Part shown: in pieces, positions 17,256 to 25,134 of the stretch
Layout: every line of letters starts with the position of its first letter
Numbering within the stretch: position 1 is the first letter of the stretch
Assembly (NCBI GenBank): GCA_037446075.1
Contig: JBBIJH010000015.1
Location: 1-31,051, forward strand
Length of the DNA stretch: 31,051 bases
Direction of reading: 5' to 3'
Source: JBBIJH01 sp037446075
GTDB taxonomy: Bacteria; Bacteroidota; Ignavibacteria; UBA10030; JAHEZR01
The notes under the pieces: model-generated
What the model was told of the DNA's origin: nothing
The model's database searches: none
What the model saw: only the letters and a program-made list of their open reading frames with translations
Translations under genes and position numbers: made by a program

Positions 17256-18626
17256 TTAGTTGATAATCCCGAGTTCCTTACCCACCCTCTGGAACACCTC
17301 AAGGATTTGATCAAGGTGTGAATCCTCGTGGGTAGCCATGAAGCTCGTGCGAAGCAGCTGCATCCCCGGTGGAACGGCGGGACTGATGACCGCGTTGACG
17401 TACACTCCTGCTTCGAAAAGCTCTCGCCAGAAGAGGAAGGTTTTCAGATCGTCCCCGATAACGACAGGGACGACAGCTGTCTTACCAGGAAGAACACGGA
17501 AACCCATCGCCGTCAATCCGCGACGGACCTTCTCTGCGTTGTAGTGAAGCCGTTGGATTCGTTCGGGCTCCTCTTTCAGAATTTGGAGAGAGGCAAGCAC
17601 CGCTGCCACGGACGCCGGGGTCATACTGGCGCTGAAGATCAAAGCAGACGCATGGTGCTTAATATACTCGATGACGGAGCGCTCAGCAACCACAAACCCG
17701 CCGAGAGCTGCAAACGTCTTGCTGAAAGTCCCCATAATCATATCAACCTGGCCATCGAGCTTGAAGTGACTCACTGTGCCACGTCCGCCGTTGCCCAAGA
17801 CGCCAATGCCATGAGCATCGTCCACCATCACTCTCGCATTATGTTTTTTCGCGGAAACCACGAGACCCGGGAGATTGACGATATCACCGGACATGCTGAA
17901 GACTCCGTCTGTAACGATGAGCTTTGCTGCTTGTCGCGGAGAACGGCTCAGATGCCGCTCGAGATCACGCATATCATTGTGTCGATACCGAACGACTTCA
18001 CCTTGCACCCCTTTCGCGATCAGAGTGCCTACGACGATACTGGCATGGTTCTCCTTATCAGTAAACACGTACTCTCCCTTCTGAACGAGAGTTGAGATCA
18101 CGCCTTGGTTTGTCTGGTACCCAGTGCTAAAGAGAAGGCATGCTTCCATCCCAAGGAATTCCGCAAGCTCGGCCTCGAGTCGATTGTGCAGATCAAGGGT
18201 TCCATTCAGGTACCGGGAACCAGAACAACCGGTGCCATATCTTTTCACCGCTTCGATCGAAGCCTGCTTGACTCTGGGATCCGTCGTGAGCCCGAGGTAA
18301 TTGTTAGAGCCCGCCATGATCACGCGCCGTCCTTCGATCCGGACAACGGGGCCATCGTTCTCCTCAATCGCCTTGAAGTAGGGATAAAGACCCATCGCAC
18401 GAACCTCATCCGCCCGCGTGAACGCACGACACTTGTCGAAGATGTCTCTGGGCTTCCCGTCCGTCGGAGCCTCTTCGAACGGAATCTTCTCAACGACAGG
18501 TTCTTCTTCTAATGTCTCGGTTTCCGCGCGTGGCCACCAGCTAAATCGACCTCGCATGGCGGTGGCGAGTTGATTCATTCCCCTTTTCCATGCAGCAGCA
18601 TTAAACCCCGAAAGCCAAGGTGACAT
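17256..18626 (-). CDS. spt: Serine palmitoyltransferase-like alpha-oxoamine synthase
   Basis: 456 residues with strong GGAGG before ATG 18626. It belongs to the PLP alpha-oxoamine synthases (SPT, AONS/BioF, KBL), which condense an acyl-CoA with an amino acid. Visible: GSNNYLGLTTDPRVK, GTGCSGSRYLNGT, ENHAS with His194 stacking on PLP, DDAHGIG (269-275), and the PLP Lys303 in GTFSKTFAALGG. Compared with typical 390-420-residue members it has about 60 extra N-terminal residues (WWPRAETETLEEEPVVEK), a poorly conserved, acidic extension. Context (bCerS-like and CerR-like neighbours, no bio genes) favours SPT, the first step of sphingolipid synthesis, over biotin or threonine metabolism. Confidence 0.8.
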   Translation of the reverse strand: MSPWLSGFNAAAWKRGMNQLATAMRGRFSWWPRAETETLEEEPVVEKIPFEEAPTDGKPRDIFDKCRAFTRADEVRAMGLYPYFKAIEENDGPVVRIEGRRVIMAGSNNYLGLTTDPRVKQASIEAVKRYGTGCSGSRYLNGTLDLHNRLEAELAEFLGMEACLLFSTGYQTNQGVISTLVQKGEYVFTDKENHASIVVGTLIAKGVQGEVVRYRHNDMRDLERHLSRSPRQAAKLIVTDGVFSMSGDIVNLPGLVVSAKKHNARVMVDDAHGIGVLGNGGRGTVSHFKLDGQVDMIMGTFSKTFAALGGFVVAERSVIEYIKHHASALIFSASMTPASVAAVLASLQILKEEPERIQRLHYNAEKVRRGLTAMGFRVLPGKTAVVPVVIGDDLKTFLFWRELFEAGVYVNAVISPAVPPGMQLLRTSFMATHEDSHLDQILEVFQRVGKELGIIN

Positions 18627-18643
18627 GAAACCTCCAACGTGCA

Positions 18644-18671
18644 GTCAGAAATGATATTGGCGGTCAGAAAT
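18644..18671. repeat. Direct repeat GTCAGAAAT x2 between spt and cerR
   Basis: GTCAGAAAT occurs at 18644-18652 and 18663-18671, 19 bp apart (about two helical turns); with the preceding GC-A/G- the match is 11 of 12. It lies in the 148-bp divergent region, just upstream of the cerR promoter and in the spt leader, and could be a regulator site shared by both transcripts. Confidence 0.45.
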
Positions 18672-18689
18672 ACGAAGGAGCAGTGAGGA

Positions 18690-18718
18690 TTGACTCTCCG
18701 ATTTTTTTTGAATATAAT
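18690..18718 (+). promoter_or_regulatory. Near-consensus sigma-70 promoter of cerR-like gene
   Basis: TTGACT (18690-18695), 17-nt spacer with a run of eight T, then a perfect TATAAT (18713-18718). Predicted start near 18725, a leader of about 50 nt before GTG 18775. Confidence 0.8.
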
Positions 18719-18774
18719 CGCTATGCGCATAAAAGTCAAACAAAAAATTCGGGTGGAAGAACGAGGAAATCGAG

Positions 18775-19758
18775 GTGAAAGCGCTCGTCACGGGGGCCAC
18801 AGGCTTCATCGGGAGTCATCTCGTTGAGCATCTGGTTCGACAAGGCGATCAGGTTCGGTGCCTCGTCCGGAGCACGAGCAGGATCGATTGGCTTAGGAAG
18901 CTTGATGTCGAAATCATCGTCGGGGATTTCTTCCGCCTCGAGACCCTCAAAGAGGCTCTTCAGGATATCGCAGCCGTCTATCACGCTGCCGGAGTTACAA
19001 AAGCACGCGACAAGCGGGACTACTGGAAGGGAAATGTTGATGCTACCCGCCGGTTTCTGGAGGCAACAGTCCGTTTCGGGCACTCCGTCAAGCGCTTCGT
19101 CCACGTAAGCAGTCAAGCGGCAGTGGGTCCAAGCATGAATGACTCCCCGGTTGATGAAACCAGTCCCTTGAACCCCGTCGATGTTTACGGAAGAAGTAAG
19201 AAAGAAGCAGAAAAAGTCTGTAGAGAGTTCCTCGACAAATTGCCTATCACGATTATCAGACCAGTGGCGGTTTATGGTCCCCGCGACCGGGACACATTCT
19301 CGTTTTTCAAACTGGTCCACTATGGTTTGCTTCCCATCGTCGGTTCTGAGTCTAAGCGCGTCGCGCTAATTCATGTGCAGGATCTCGTAGAGGGGATCGT
19401 GCTCGCCGCGACCAACGATCGGGCGATTGGTGAGACGTACTTCCTGGGAAACGACACCTGTCCCACATGGAAAGACCTCTTTTCCATCGCAACTCAGATT
19501 GCAGGCAAGAATGTGAAAAAGTGGGTGATTCCGAATTTTTCCATCTATGTCGTTGCCGCCGTCGCCGAACCCCTCTCATATATCACCGGAGAACCGGCGG
19601 TGTTCAGTTTTGAGAAAGCAAAAGAACTGGCACAGCAGGACTGGAGTTGCGACGTGAGTAAGAGCAAGCGCGAGCTTGGTTTCGCAGCCCGGATTCCACT
19701 GCTCGAGGGTATGAGAGAGACCCTCGAATGGTACCGGAAAGAAAGGTGGCTGAAGTGA
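18775..19758 (+). CDS. NAD(P)-dependent epimerase/reductase, CerR-like
   Basis: 327 residues, extended short-chain dehydrogenase. The GTG start 18775 is preceded by GAGGAAA. TGATGFIGSH at 6-15 is the dinucleotide-binding Gly motif, and Tyr138-x3-Lys142 in VYGRSKKEAEK is the catalytic pair, with HVSSQAAVGPS supplying the Ser. Such enzymes are very broad (sugar epimerases, 3-beta-HSD-like), but in Caulobacter and relatives the ceramide reductase CerR is of this type and lies near spt and bcerS. Here it is divergent from spt with its own strong promoter. Its function as ceramide reductase is inferred from neighbourhood. The initiator tRNA follows. Confidence 0.7.
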   Translation: MKALVTGATGFIGSHLVEHLVRQGDQVRCLVRSTSRIDWLRKLDVEIIVGDFFRLETLKEALQDIAAVYHAAGVTKARDKRDYWKGNVDATRRFLEATVRFGHSVKRFVHVSSQAAVGPSMNDSPVDETSPLNPVDVYGRSKKEAEKVCREFLDKLPITIIRPVAVYGPRDRDTFSFFKLVHYGLLPIVGSESKRVALIHVQDLVEGIVLAATNDRAIGETYFLGNDTCPTWKDLFSIATQIAGKNVKKWVIPNFSIYVVAAVAEPLSYITGEPAVFSFEKAKELAQQDWSCDVSKSKRELGFAARIPLLEGMRETLEWYRKERWLK

Positions 19759-19777
19759 CGAGATCGGTGCCGAGTTC

Positions 19778-19806
19778 TTGACTATGGGCGCATGATTTGC
19801 TATATT
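19778..19806 (+). promoter_or_regulatory. Promoter of initiator tRNA
   Basis: TTGACT (19778-19783), 17 nt, TATATT (19801-19806); the tRNA starts at 19818, so transcription begins only a few bases ahead of the mature 5' end. Confidence 0.8.
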
Positions 19807-19817
19807 GAGTCGTCGAT

Positions 19818-19889
<72 letters not shown>

Positions 19890-19897
19890 CTAACGAC

Positions 19898-19928
19898 AAA
19901 GCCTCCGTGAAAAATGGAGGCTTTCTTA
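19898..19928 (+). terminator. Rho-independent terminator after tRNA
   Basis: AAAGCCTCC (19898-19906) and GGAGGCTTT (19916-19924) form a 9-bp stem with a 9-nt A-rich loop, followed by CTTATC. The A/T flanks are symmetric, so it may also end the minus-strand lipoprotein transcript. Confidence 0.8.
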
Positions 19929-20003
19929 TCTCGCCGAGAACAGGAGCCCCAACTGCTTCCAGCTGAGGCTTCTTCATCTCACTTCTCCAACAAGGATTTG
20001 AAG

Positions 20004-20738
20004 CTAATCCTTCTCGCCATTCCGATCGTCATCTTTGTAAACATTGATTGACTCCTTCAGGTTTTCTCCGATCTGGCTTTCGTTTCTGCTATCCGTGGGA
20101 TCAAGGAGAGTTCCTCCAGAGCCCCTGAACCACCCAAATGAGCTTACAACCATCGTGACATTTGCGGTCGGGTTCGCCTCCGATACAACCAAGGGCGGGT
20201 TCAGGTCGTACTCTTGTTCGGCATCGACTTTGCTCCGAAAGACAAAAGCCTGACCGGTGCCCCCATCTGTATAGACAATCCCCTCAATAATAATGCTGTA
20301 GCGCTCGCCGGCCAAGAAATCTGCAAACGATGCCTTCTCGACAGAAGATAATCCACTGATGTTGGAACTATCGATACGATGGACTTTGAACTCGAGTTCC
20401 CGATATGTTCCGAATGGGACATTGGCAACGCCAACCGTCTGAACCGAACCGGTGAGATTGAGCTCGATCACAAGTGGTGATGTCTTAAACTCTGCGCTAT
20501 CCGAAGCAGTCTCAAGCTCAATCTTCTTCATCACGAAGCGAGCTCGAGTGATTTTGATTGAGTCGACTGCGGAGGGGAAGATGGAAGTCTTCAGAACCGC
20601 AGCCGTTGAATACTTTGAAGACAATGAGATCTGTCCGGTGGTAACGGGCTCTGTGGATGAATCATTGCATCCGTTGGCAAGCGCCGCCAGCAGTGTCACC
20701 AGTGCGCCTGAGAATGCCGTGATGGTTTTTCGTACCAT
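20004..20738 (-). CDS. Putative lipoprotein, DUF4382-like
   Basis: 244 residues with a lipoprotein signal peptide (hydrophobic TLLAALANGC; Cys24 would be lipidated). The mature part is one beta-rich domain. DSIKITRARFVMKKIEL near residue 60, then VANVPFGTYRELEFKVHRID near 105, recalls DUF4382-type surface lipoproteins ('x-V-x-A-P-x-G-T-Y-x-x-x-x-F'). The C-terminus is charged and acidic (DDDRNGEKD). It is well supported as a gene: GGGGAGAT before ATG and a good promoter at 20801-20829. It is a single-gene transcript between the terminator and the respiratory cluster. No function can be stated. Confidence 0.7.
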   Translation of the reverse strand: MVRKTITAFSGALVTLLAALANGCNDSSTEPVTTGQISLSSKYSTAAVLKTSIFPSAVDSIKITRARFVMKKIELETASDSAEFKTSPLVIELNLTGSVQTVGVANVPFGTYRELEFKVHRIDSSNISGLSSVEKASFADFLAGERYSIIIEGIVYTDGGTGQAFVFRSKVDAEQEYDLNPPLVVSEANPTANVTMVVSSFGWFRGSGGTLLDPTDSRNESQIGENLKESINVYKDDDRNGEKD

Positions 20739-21054
20739 GGCCTTATCTCCCCTTTTCTTGTTCTTGTTATGGTGATATTCGCAGCTTGTGCACTCTGGAT
20801 AACATACTCCATCCGGGCGATGAAGTCAATCGTCCCCTCAAAAATATTGTCTAACGATCTATGTACTTAGGGAACGCTCAGAACTATCCGTCTCATCTTC
20901 GTGCACGCCAGTCAGCATTGAGACCGGGCATGGAGGCCCCTACCAGATCTCAGGCTCGACTAGATCATATAACAACAGAACGAGGCGCTCAGTTCACGCT
21001 GGACAACGAGTTCGAAGAAGTGCTCAGAAGTGGAAGTCGTTCTTGTTTGGACAA
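20739..21054. other. Intergenic region with lipoprotein promoter
   Basis: 316 bases; apart from the minus-strand promoter at 20801-20829 I see no gene, structured RNA or clear terminator for the cytochrome operon. Confidence 0.6.
20801..20829 (-). promoter_or_regulatory. Sigma-70-like promoter of lipoprotein gene
   Basis: Minus strand TTGACT (20829-20824), 17 nt, TATGTT (20806-20801). Start near 20794 gives a leader of about 55 nt before ATG 20738. Confidence 0.7.
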
Positions 21055-21519
21055 CTAATCGTTTTCCTGTGGCATACCGCTCTGGCTGGCAGTCCCGAGA
21101 GTTCTGAGGTAATGGATGAGATACTGGATCTCATCTTTGGATAGCGTCGCACCCCAAGAAGGCATAAGTGCAGACTTGTTCACGCCCCGACCACCTTCAA
21201 TGATTGTCTCGGTGAGACGCAAGTCACTCAGCGCCTTCATGTACGTAGAGTCAGTAAAATCTCTCGGCTTAGGATCGAGATTGAAAGCATTGAACCCATC
21301 GCCTTTGCCTTCCTCGCCGTGACAGACTGCACAATACCGCATATACAGATACTTACCCTGCCGCTGCTCATATGTAAGCTCTCTCACGGATGCCGACTCA
21401 TGGGAGGCGTCTCTGACTGGAGGTTGAGCTTCCTGCCGTTGGTACTGGCTCGCATCGTTGTTATCTTTGGCACAGCTAAGAAGAAAGAGTGACAAAATTG
21501 CCGACGACAGAACTCTCAT
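21055..21519 (-). CDS. Monoheme cytochrome c lipoprotein
   Basis: 154 residues from ATG 21519, chosen because GGAG lies 7 nt upstream and it gives a clean lipoprotein signal (MRVLSSAILSLFLLSC, Cys16). A GTG at 21570 is possible but adds a charged stretch before the signal. Heme motif CAVCH at 63-67; the distal ligand is probably Met119 in SALMPSWG. It looks like class I cytochrome c of the kind found as 'cytochrome c, mono- and diheme' electron carriers. Last gene of the respiratory cluster, 52 nt after the octaheme gene. Probably accepts electrons from it on the outer face of the inner membrane or at the outer membrane. Confidence 0.85.
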   Translation of the reverse strand: MRVLSSAILSLFLLSCAKDNNDASQYQRQEAQPPVRDASHESASVRELTYEQRQGKYLYMRYCAVCHGEEGKGDGFNAFNLDPKPRDFTDSTYMKALSDLRLTETIIEGGRGVNKSALMPSWGATLSKDEIQYLIHYLRTLGTASQSGMPQEND

Positions 21520-21571
21520 TAGTACGCTCCGCAAGATTCGATCTGGATACTTCGCATCAAGTAGTTCCACA

Positions 21572-23524
21572 TCACCGTAAAGTCATCAAGAATGCTGTCA
21601 GTGCTTCCGCCTCTTCATCCGTTAAGCGGTTGTTAGGTTCAATCGATTTCGGTTTAAAAGCCTGCGGATTTCTTAGCCAGTGAAAGATCCAGCCTGCTTT
21701 CAATCTTGATCCAACTTTATCCAATGCGGGGCCGACGTATCCACCTTTGAGATTAATCTGATGGCACGCTTGACAGGAATATTTCTCGTAGTACAGAATT
21801 TTTCCCTTGGCTACTTTCGTGTTGTCGATCATGATCGGGCGTTCCAGGCTGTCTGCGATGAACACTTTTTCCATGTAATCAGCGACTACCTTAATTTCAG
21901 CATCGGAGATAAACAGGTTGGGCATCCGCTCGGTCATGATTGGCCGAAGTGAGTAAGGGACTTTGAAGTAAGCCTCAATCCACTTTCTCTGGGCCTGACT
22001 CGCCTCGAGTGTTAGATCAGTTGCGACCAACCGGCCACGGCCAAACATGCTGTGACAGCCGAAGCATGCTAAGTCGTCCACGAGTTTCCCAAACTCCCCT
22101 TGTGGTTTATACGAACCGACTTGCGCAGGCTGCACTTTGAGATCATCGGGAATTGGGTCACTCGTGTTGCCCAGCAGCGCCACCGTGATCGCTCGTGCCT
22201 CTTCATCCGTGAACTCGTAGCTCGGCATTTTCATGGCAGAGGAGAAGACACGGGGGTCCTTTAATTTTGTGAAGAGATACGTGGGGAGCGACTGCTCGAT
22301 GTTCGACTTGCCGAAATCGATCTCGTACAATTTCTTGCTTCCGATGAACGTCAGCTCTGGCCCCATCTCTTCGGCCTTCTTCATCCCCCCAAGTTCGTGG
22401 CAACCGCTGCAGTTGTATTTCTTGAAAAGGGCTAACCCTTTCTCATAGTACGCCGGATCCGGCTTGTGGGCTGCTTGACGCTCGGTGGATTCCATCTCGT
22501 AGTCAACAAACTCGCTTTGAATGTAAGCGACAATACCAGCGAGCTCTGCCTCACTGAACCGATATCTCGGCATCTCCACACCTGGCTGGAAGCGCTTCGG
22601 CGTTTTGATGTAATTGTAAAGCCACTGGGCGCTCGCCTTACTGGCCACTTTGCCGAGATCAGTTGCTACGTATCCACCTTTGCCGTTGATCGGATGACAA
22701 CTGATACAGCGCGCTTCGCGGAAGCGGGTGGAGCCAAGCTCGATGAGCTTTTCTCTTTGAGAAGCCTCCAGGGTAGTCAAGCTCTTAGGGAGGGGGTCGA
22801 GCGCGACATTGTTTGGGAAAGTTTTGAATGTCATGAGGAAGTCTGCAAGCACCTCGACGTCTTCATCCGTGAAAAGAAAATTCGGCATCCTGGTGTTCGA
22901 GAAATACCTCTTGGGGTTTTTCAGCCAACCTACCAGCCAGGCCCGATTTACTTTTGATCCGACACCGTCGAGGCTCGGGACCCACTGTCTGCCATACCCA
23001 TCCATCTTATGGCACGCAACACAATTCGATTGTTCGATGAGCTGCCGGCCTAACGCGAGAACAGGTGCATGGGGAACTTCTTTTTCTTTGTGGCACTTGG
23101 CACAGGAAGCCTCCATGTATTCCCTGGGGAGAATCGGTCTATCCCAGTACTTCACCTTCCCGACCGATTCGCTGTAGGATGTGGCGGGGCCTTGTCCCTC
23201 GTGGCAGGTTGTGCAACCGAATTCTTCTGGGTCATGGTAGATTTTCGGATGAGTCCGAAACGGCTGCTTCGCTTCTCGTAGTGCCGGCTCTTTGAGACCA
23301 AGATGGCACGTCACGCACCGGTCAATGCGGTCGAGTTTCTGAATCCAAATCTGCTTGATCCCTATCTCGGTCGGTTTCACCCTCTGGGGAAGGCTGGCAA
23401 TCAATTTGTTGTACCGATGCTGATAGAACCTCCACTCGCGGAAGAAATCTTTCAGCGGAGAAATCGCAAGCACCAGCAGAAAGGCCACGCTGGAGGCGGC
23501 AAAATATATTCTAAGCTTATGCAT
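21572..23524 (-). CDS. Octaheme membrane-anchored cytochrome c
   Basis: 650 residues. Residues 5-22 are a membrane anchor or uncleaved signal. Eight CxxCH motifs start at residues 70, 104, 141, 168, 273, 372, 487 and 584. The first three lie close together and lack the repeat context (a triheme-like head). The last five belong to five repeated class-I cytochrome domains of about 100 residues, each ending with a MP-x3-F-(T/S)-(D/E)-x-E-like helix: Met213, Met318, Met433 and Met534. In the fifth the Met is replaced (IEPNNRLTDEE, Glu629). It follows the cytochrome b genes where a bc complex would carry cytochrome c1, so it is probably the electron acceptor of the Rieske/b complex. No Shine-Dalgarno; a hairpin lies just upstream. 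Confidence 0.9.
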   Translation of the reverse strand: MHKLRIYFAASSVAFLLVLAISPLKDFFREWRFYQHRYNKLIASLPQRVKPTEIGIKQIWIQKLDRIDRCVTCHLGLKEPALREAKQPFRTHPKIYHDPEEFGCTTCHEGQGPATSYSESVGKVKYWDRPILPREYMEASCAKCHKEKEVPHAPVLALGRQLIEQSNCVACHKMDGYGRQWVPSLDGVGSKVNRAWLVGWLKNPKRYFSNTRMPNFLFTDEDVEVLADFLMTFKTFPNNVALDPLPKSLTTLEASQREKLIELGSTRFREARCISCHPINGKGGYVATDLGKVASKASAQWLYNYIKTPKRFQPGVEMPRYRFSEAELAGIVAYIQSEFVDYEMESTERQAAHKPDPAYYEKGLALFKKYNCSGCHELGGMKKAEEMGPELTFIGSKKLYEIDFGKSNIEQSLPTYLFTKLKDPRVFSSAMKMPSYEFTDEEARAITVALLGNTSDPIPDDLKVQPAQVGSYKPQGEFGKLVDDLACFGCHSMFGRGRLVATDLTLEASQAQRKWIEAYFKVPYSLRPIMTERMPNLFISDAEIKVVADYMEKVFIADSLERPIMIDNTKVAKGKILYYEKYSCQACHQINLKGGYVGPALDKVGSRLKAGWIFHWLRNPQAFKPKSIEPNNRLTDEEAEALTAFLMTLR

Positions 23525-23551
23525 ACGCGATTTGGGGTTCGAGATTGGAGT

Positions 23552-23612
23552 TTCGGAGCTTCACTCCGAAGATTCAGGACGCTTTGCAATCCACAATCCA
23601 AAATGAAAAATC
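23552..23612 (-). repeat. Hairpin and A-rich direct repeats between petD-like and octaheme genes
   Basis: TTCGGAG (23552-23558), 5-nt loop, CTCCGAA (23564-23570) is a perfect 7-bp stem. Next to it, at about 23588-23610, is a chain of near repeats (AATCCACAATCC, AAAATG, AAAAATCCGAAATC). It lies in the 95-nt gap inside the operon. Such elements are often dispersed intergenic repeats; only a genome search can tell. No T run, so not a normal terminator. Confidence 0.45.
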
Positions 23613-23619
23613 CGAAATC

Positions 23620-24324
23620 TCAATAGATTCCTTCCCAGGGCCATGTCCAGCTCCACTCGGGCCCCCGGAAGAACGTGCCAATCGCCGTCAACACCACGAT
23701 GATGATCACGAACCACGTCATGATCCACCACGGCAGCGGACGCTCGCCGAGCCATCCGATGAATCCTCTATCAGTCTTCAACATATAGGGGAGAAGCATA
23801 AATACGGTGACGATCAGTGTCGGGATAAGCATTGCATAGACGTTGAACCACCAAAGGATCCATGAGACAACGCTGACAAACAGAACAAGCAGGAGGAAAG
23901 TCCGCCTGGGATTGTTCTTCCACAGCCCCTCTCCTTTGATGTTGATTTTAAAGTAGGGGATCACGATCAACCCGATGATACCCAGAGCCGGTAGAATCAC
24001 TCCGCCCACGACTGGAGGGAAATAATGCAGAAGCTCTTGCAAGCCAAGGAAATACCACGGCGCCTTCGCTGGATTGGGTGTGTGATCAGGATTGGCAATC
24101 CACTCGAGCGGTGCGTCGAAGACGAGCGAAACAATCGCAAGGATAATCACCATGGCCTCGAAGGCAATGATTTCCTTGAGGACCAAGTTCGGTACGGTCA
24201 TCACTATCTCTTCGTCTTCCCTCTTCACTCTCGCCGCCGTTCTGCCTTTAATAAAGGCGACCCGCTTCGGGGTTTTCTTGGCATCGGTCGCTGGTTCGAC
24301 AACGAAATCTTTCTCTGTTTCCAT
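23620..24324 (-). CDS. Cytochrome b, C-terminal half (PetD-like)
   Basis: 234 residues. A 40-residue basic N-terminal tail is followed by about five membrane helices. The quinol-oxidation loop is NPAKAPWYFLGLQELLHYFPP: the usual PEWY Glu is replaced by Pro (Ala88-Pro89-Trp90-Tyr91), a variant form also known in menaquinol-using b/c complexes. Compared with subunit IV of b6f (three helices, about 160 residues) it has two extra helices at the C-terminus and a Trp-rich tail (PEWSWTWPW). It lies 97 nt after the b6-like gene and 95 nt before the octaheme gene, as part of a split cytochrome b. Confidence 0.88.
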   Translation of the reverse strand: METEKDFVVEPATDAKKTPKRVAFIKGRTAARVKREDEEIVMTVPNLVLKEIIAFEAMVIILAIVSLVFDAPLEWIANPDHTPNPAKAPWYFLGLQELLHYFPPVVGGVILPALGIIGLIVIPYFKINIKGEGLWKNNPRRTFLLLVLFVSVVSWILWWFNVYAMLIPTLIVTVFMLLPYMLKTDRGFIGWLGERPLPWWIMTWFVIIIVVLTAIGTFFRGPEWSWTWPWEGIY

Positions 24325-24421
24325 GACTAGGCTTCTGATGGTACCCTTAACAAGCCAAGCTTGCAGCGCGAGACTGGAATGAGATCAATCGAAAACCGGC
24401 AATCGCCCATTCCGCAATTTG

Positions 24422-25132
24422 TCAAACTCCTCCATCCTTTCTCACCCTCCAGAAATGGATTCCCGTGAGGACCATCGTCAGGACTGGAAGAATGAAGCAG
24501 TGTAAGACATAAAACCGGATCAGGGCATTTTCACCAACGATATTCCCACCAAGGAGGAGGAAGGAGATCCTATCACCTAGCCCGAAGGGGATTGCCCGCA
24601 CCATGTTTGTGCCGACGGAAATCCCCCAGAATGACAATTGGTCCCACGGTAAAAGATAGCCAGTGTAGCTGAGGAGGATTGTCAGGATCAGGAGGACGAC
24701 ACCAACGACCCAATTGAATTGCTTCGGAGGTCGATAGGCGCCGGTGTAGAAAACTCTCAACATGTGGAGGAATACAATTGCTACCATCGCGTGTGCCGAC
24801 CACCGATGCATATTCCGCAGGAATTGCCCCGATGAGACAACGAATTGCAAATCCTTCATATCGGCATACGCCTGCGGGACCGAAGGTCGGTAATAGAGCA
24901 TGAGCAGCGCTCCCGTGACGGTGAGGAGGGTGAACAACCCAACAGAAAGTCCGCCTAGACCCCATGTGTATGTGAATTTGATTGAGCGCTTCCGAACTTT
25001 TGTTGGATGAACATGGAGAAAGAAATTATAGAAGATTGTCTCGGCACATGTACGATTCGATATCGGGAGTCCATGCCGGAAGATCGATCGCCAGACTTCG
25101 GATTCAAATAGTTTCTTGAGAAGAATCTTCAC
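24422..25132 (-). CDS. Cytochrome b, N-terminal half (b6-like)
   Basis: 236 residues with four membrane helices and GTG start 25132, two bases after the stop of the Cys-rich gene. The heme b ligands are His109/His123 in helix B (MHRWSAH...FLHMLR) and His211/His226 in helix D (YVLHCF...GIHFW). The 15-residue step in helix D is the b6 type, not the b/c1 type. MLYYRPSV and LSYTGYLLPWDQLSFWG are family marks. The Cys that covalently holds heme c(n) in b6 (IFYCLGG) is replaced by Gly58 in TWGLGG. It oxidises quinol together with the Rieske protein and the PetD-like half. Confidence 0.92.
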   Translation of the reverse strand: MKILLKKLFESEVWRSIFRHGLPISNRTCAETIFYNFFLHVHPTKVRKRSIKFTYTWGLGGLSVGLFTLLTVTGALLMLYYRPSVPQAYADMKDLQFVVSSGQFLRNMHRWSAHAMVAIVFLHMLRVFYTGAYRPPKQFNWVVGVVLLILTILLSYTGYLLPWDQLSFWGISVGTNMVRAIPFGLGDRISFLLLGGNIVGENALIRFYVLHCFILPVLTMVLTGIHFWRVRKDGGV

Positions 25133-25134
25133 TA

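Noticed and set aside
17328..18095. 255-codon plus-strand open frame
   Set aside because: Antisense shadow of the serine palmitoyltransferase-like gene, which has all PLP residues.
18775..19758. Calling the SDR gene a sugar-nucleotide epimerase (galE-like)
   Set aside because: The fold is shared, but no nucleotide-sugar genes are adjacent and the ceramide context is stronger; left as CerR-like.
20861..21058. 65-codon plus-strand frame between the lipoprotein and cytochrome genes
   Set aside because: No start signal, no recognisable protein and unusual composition.
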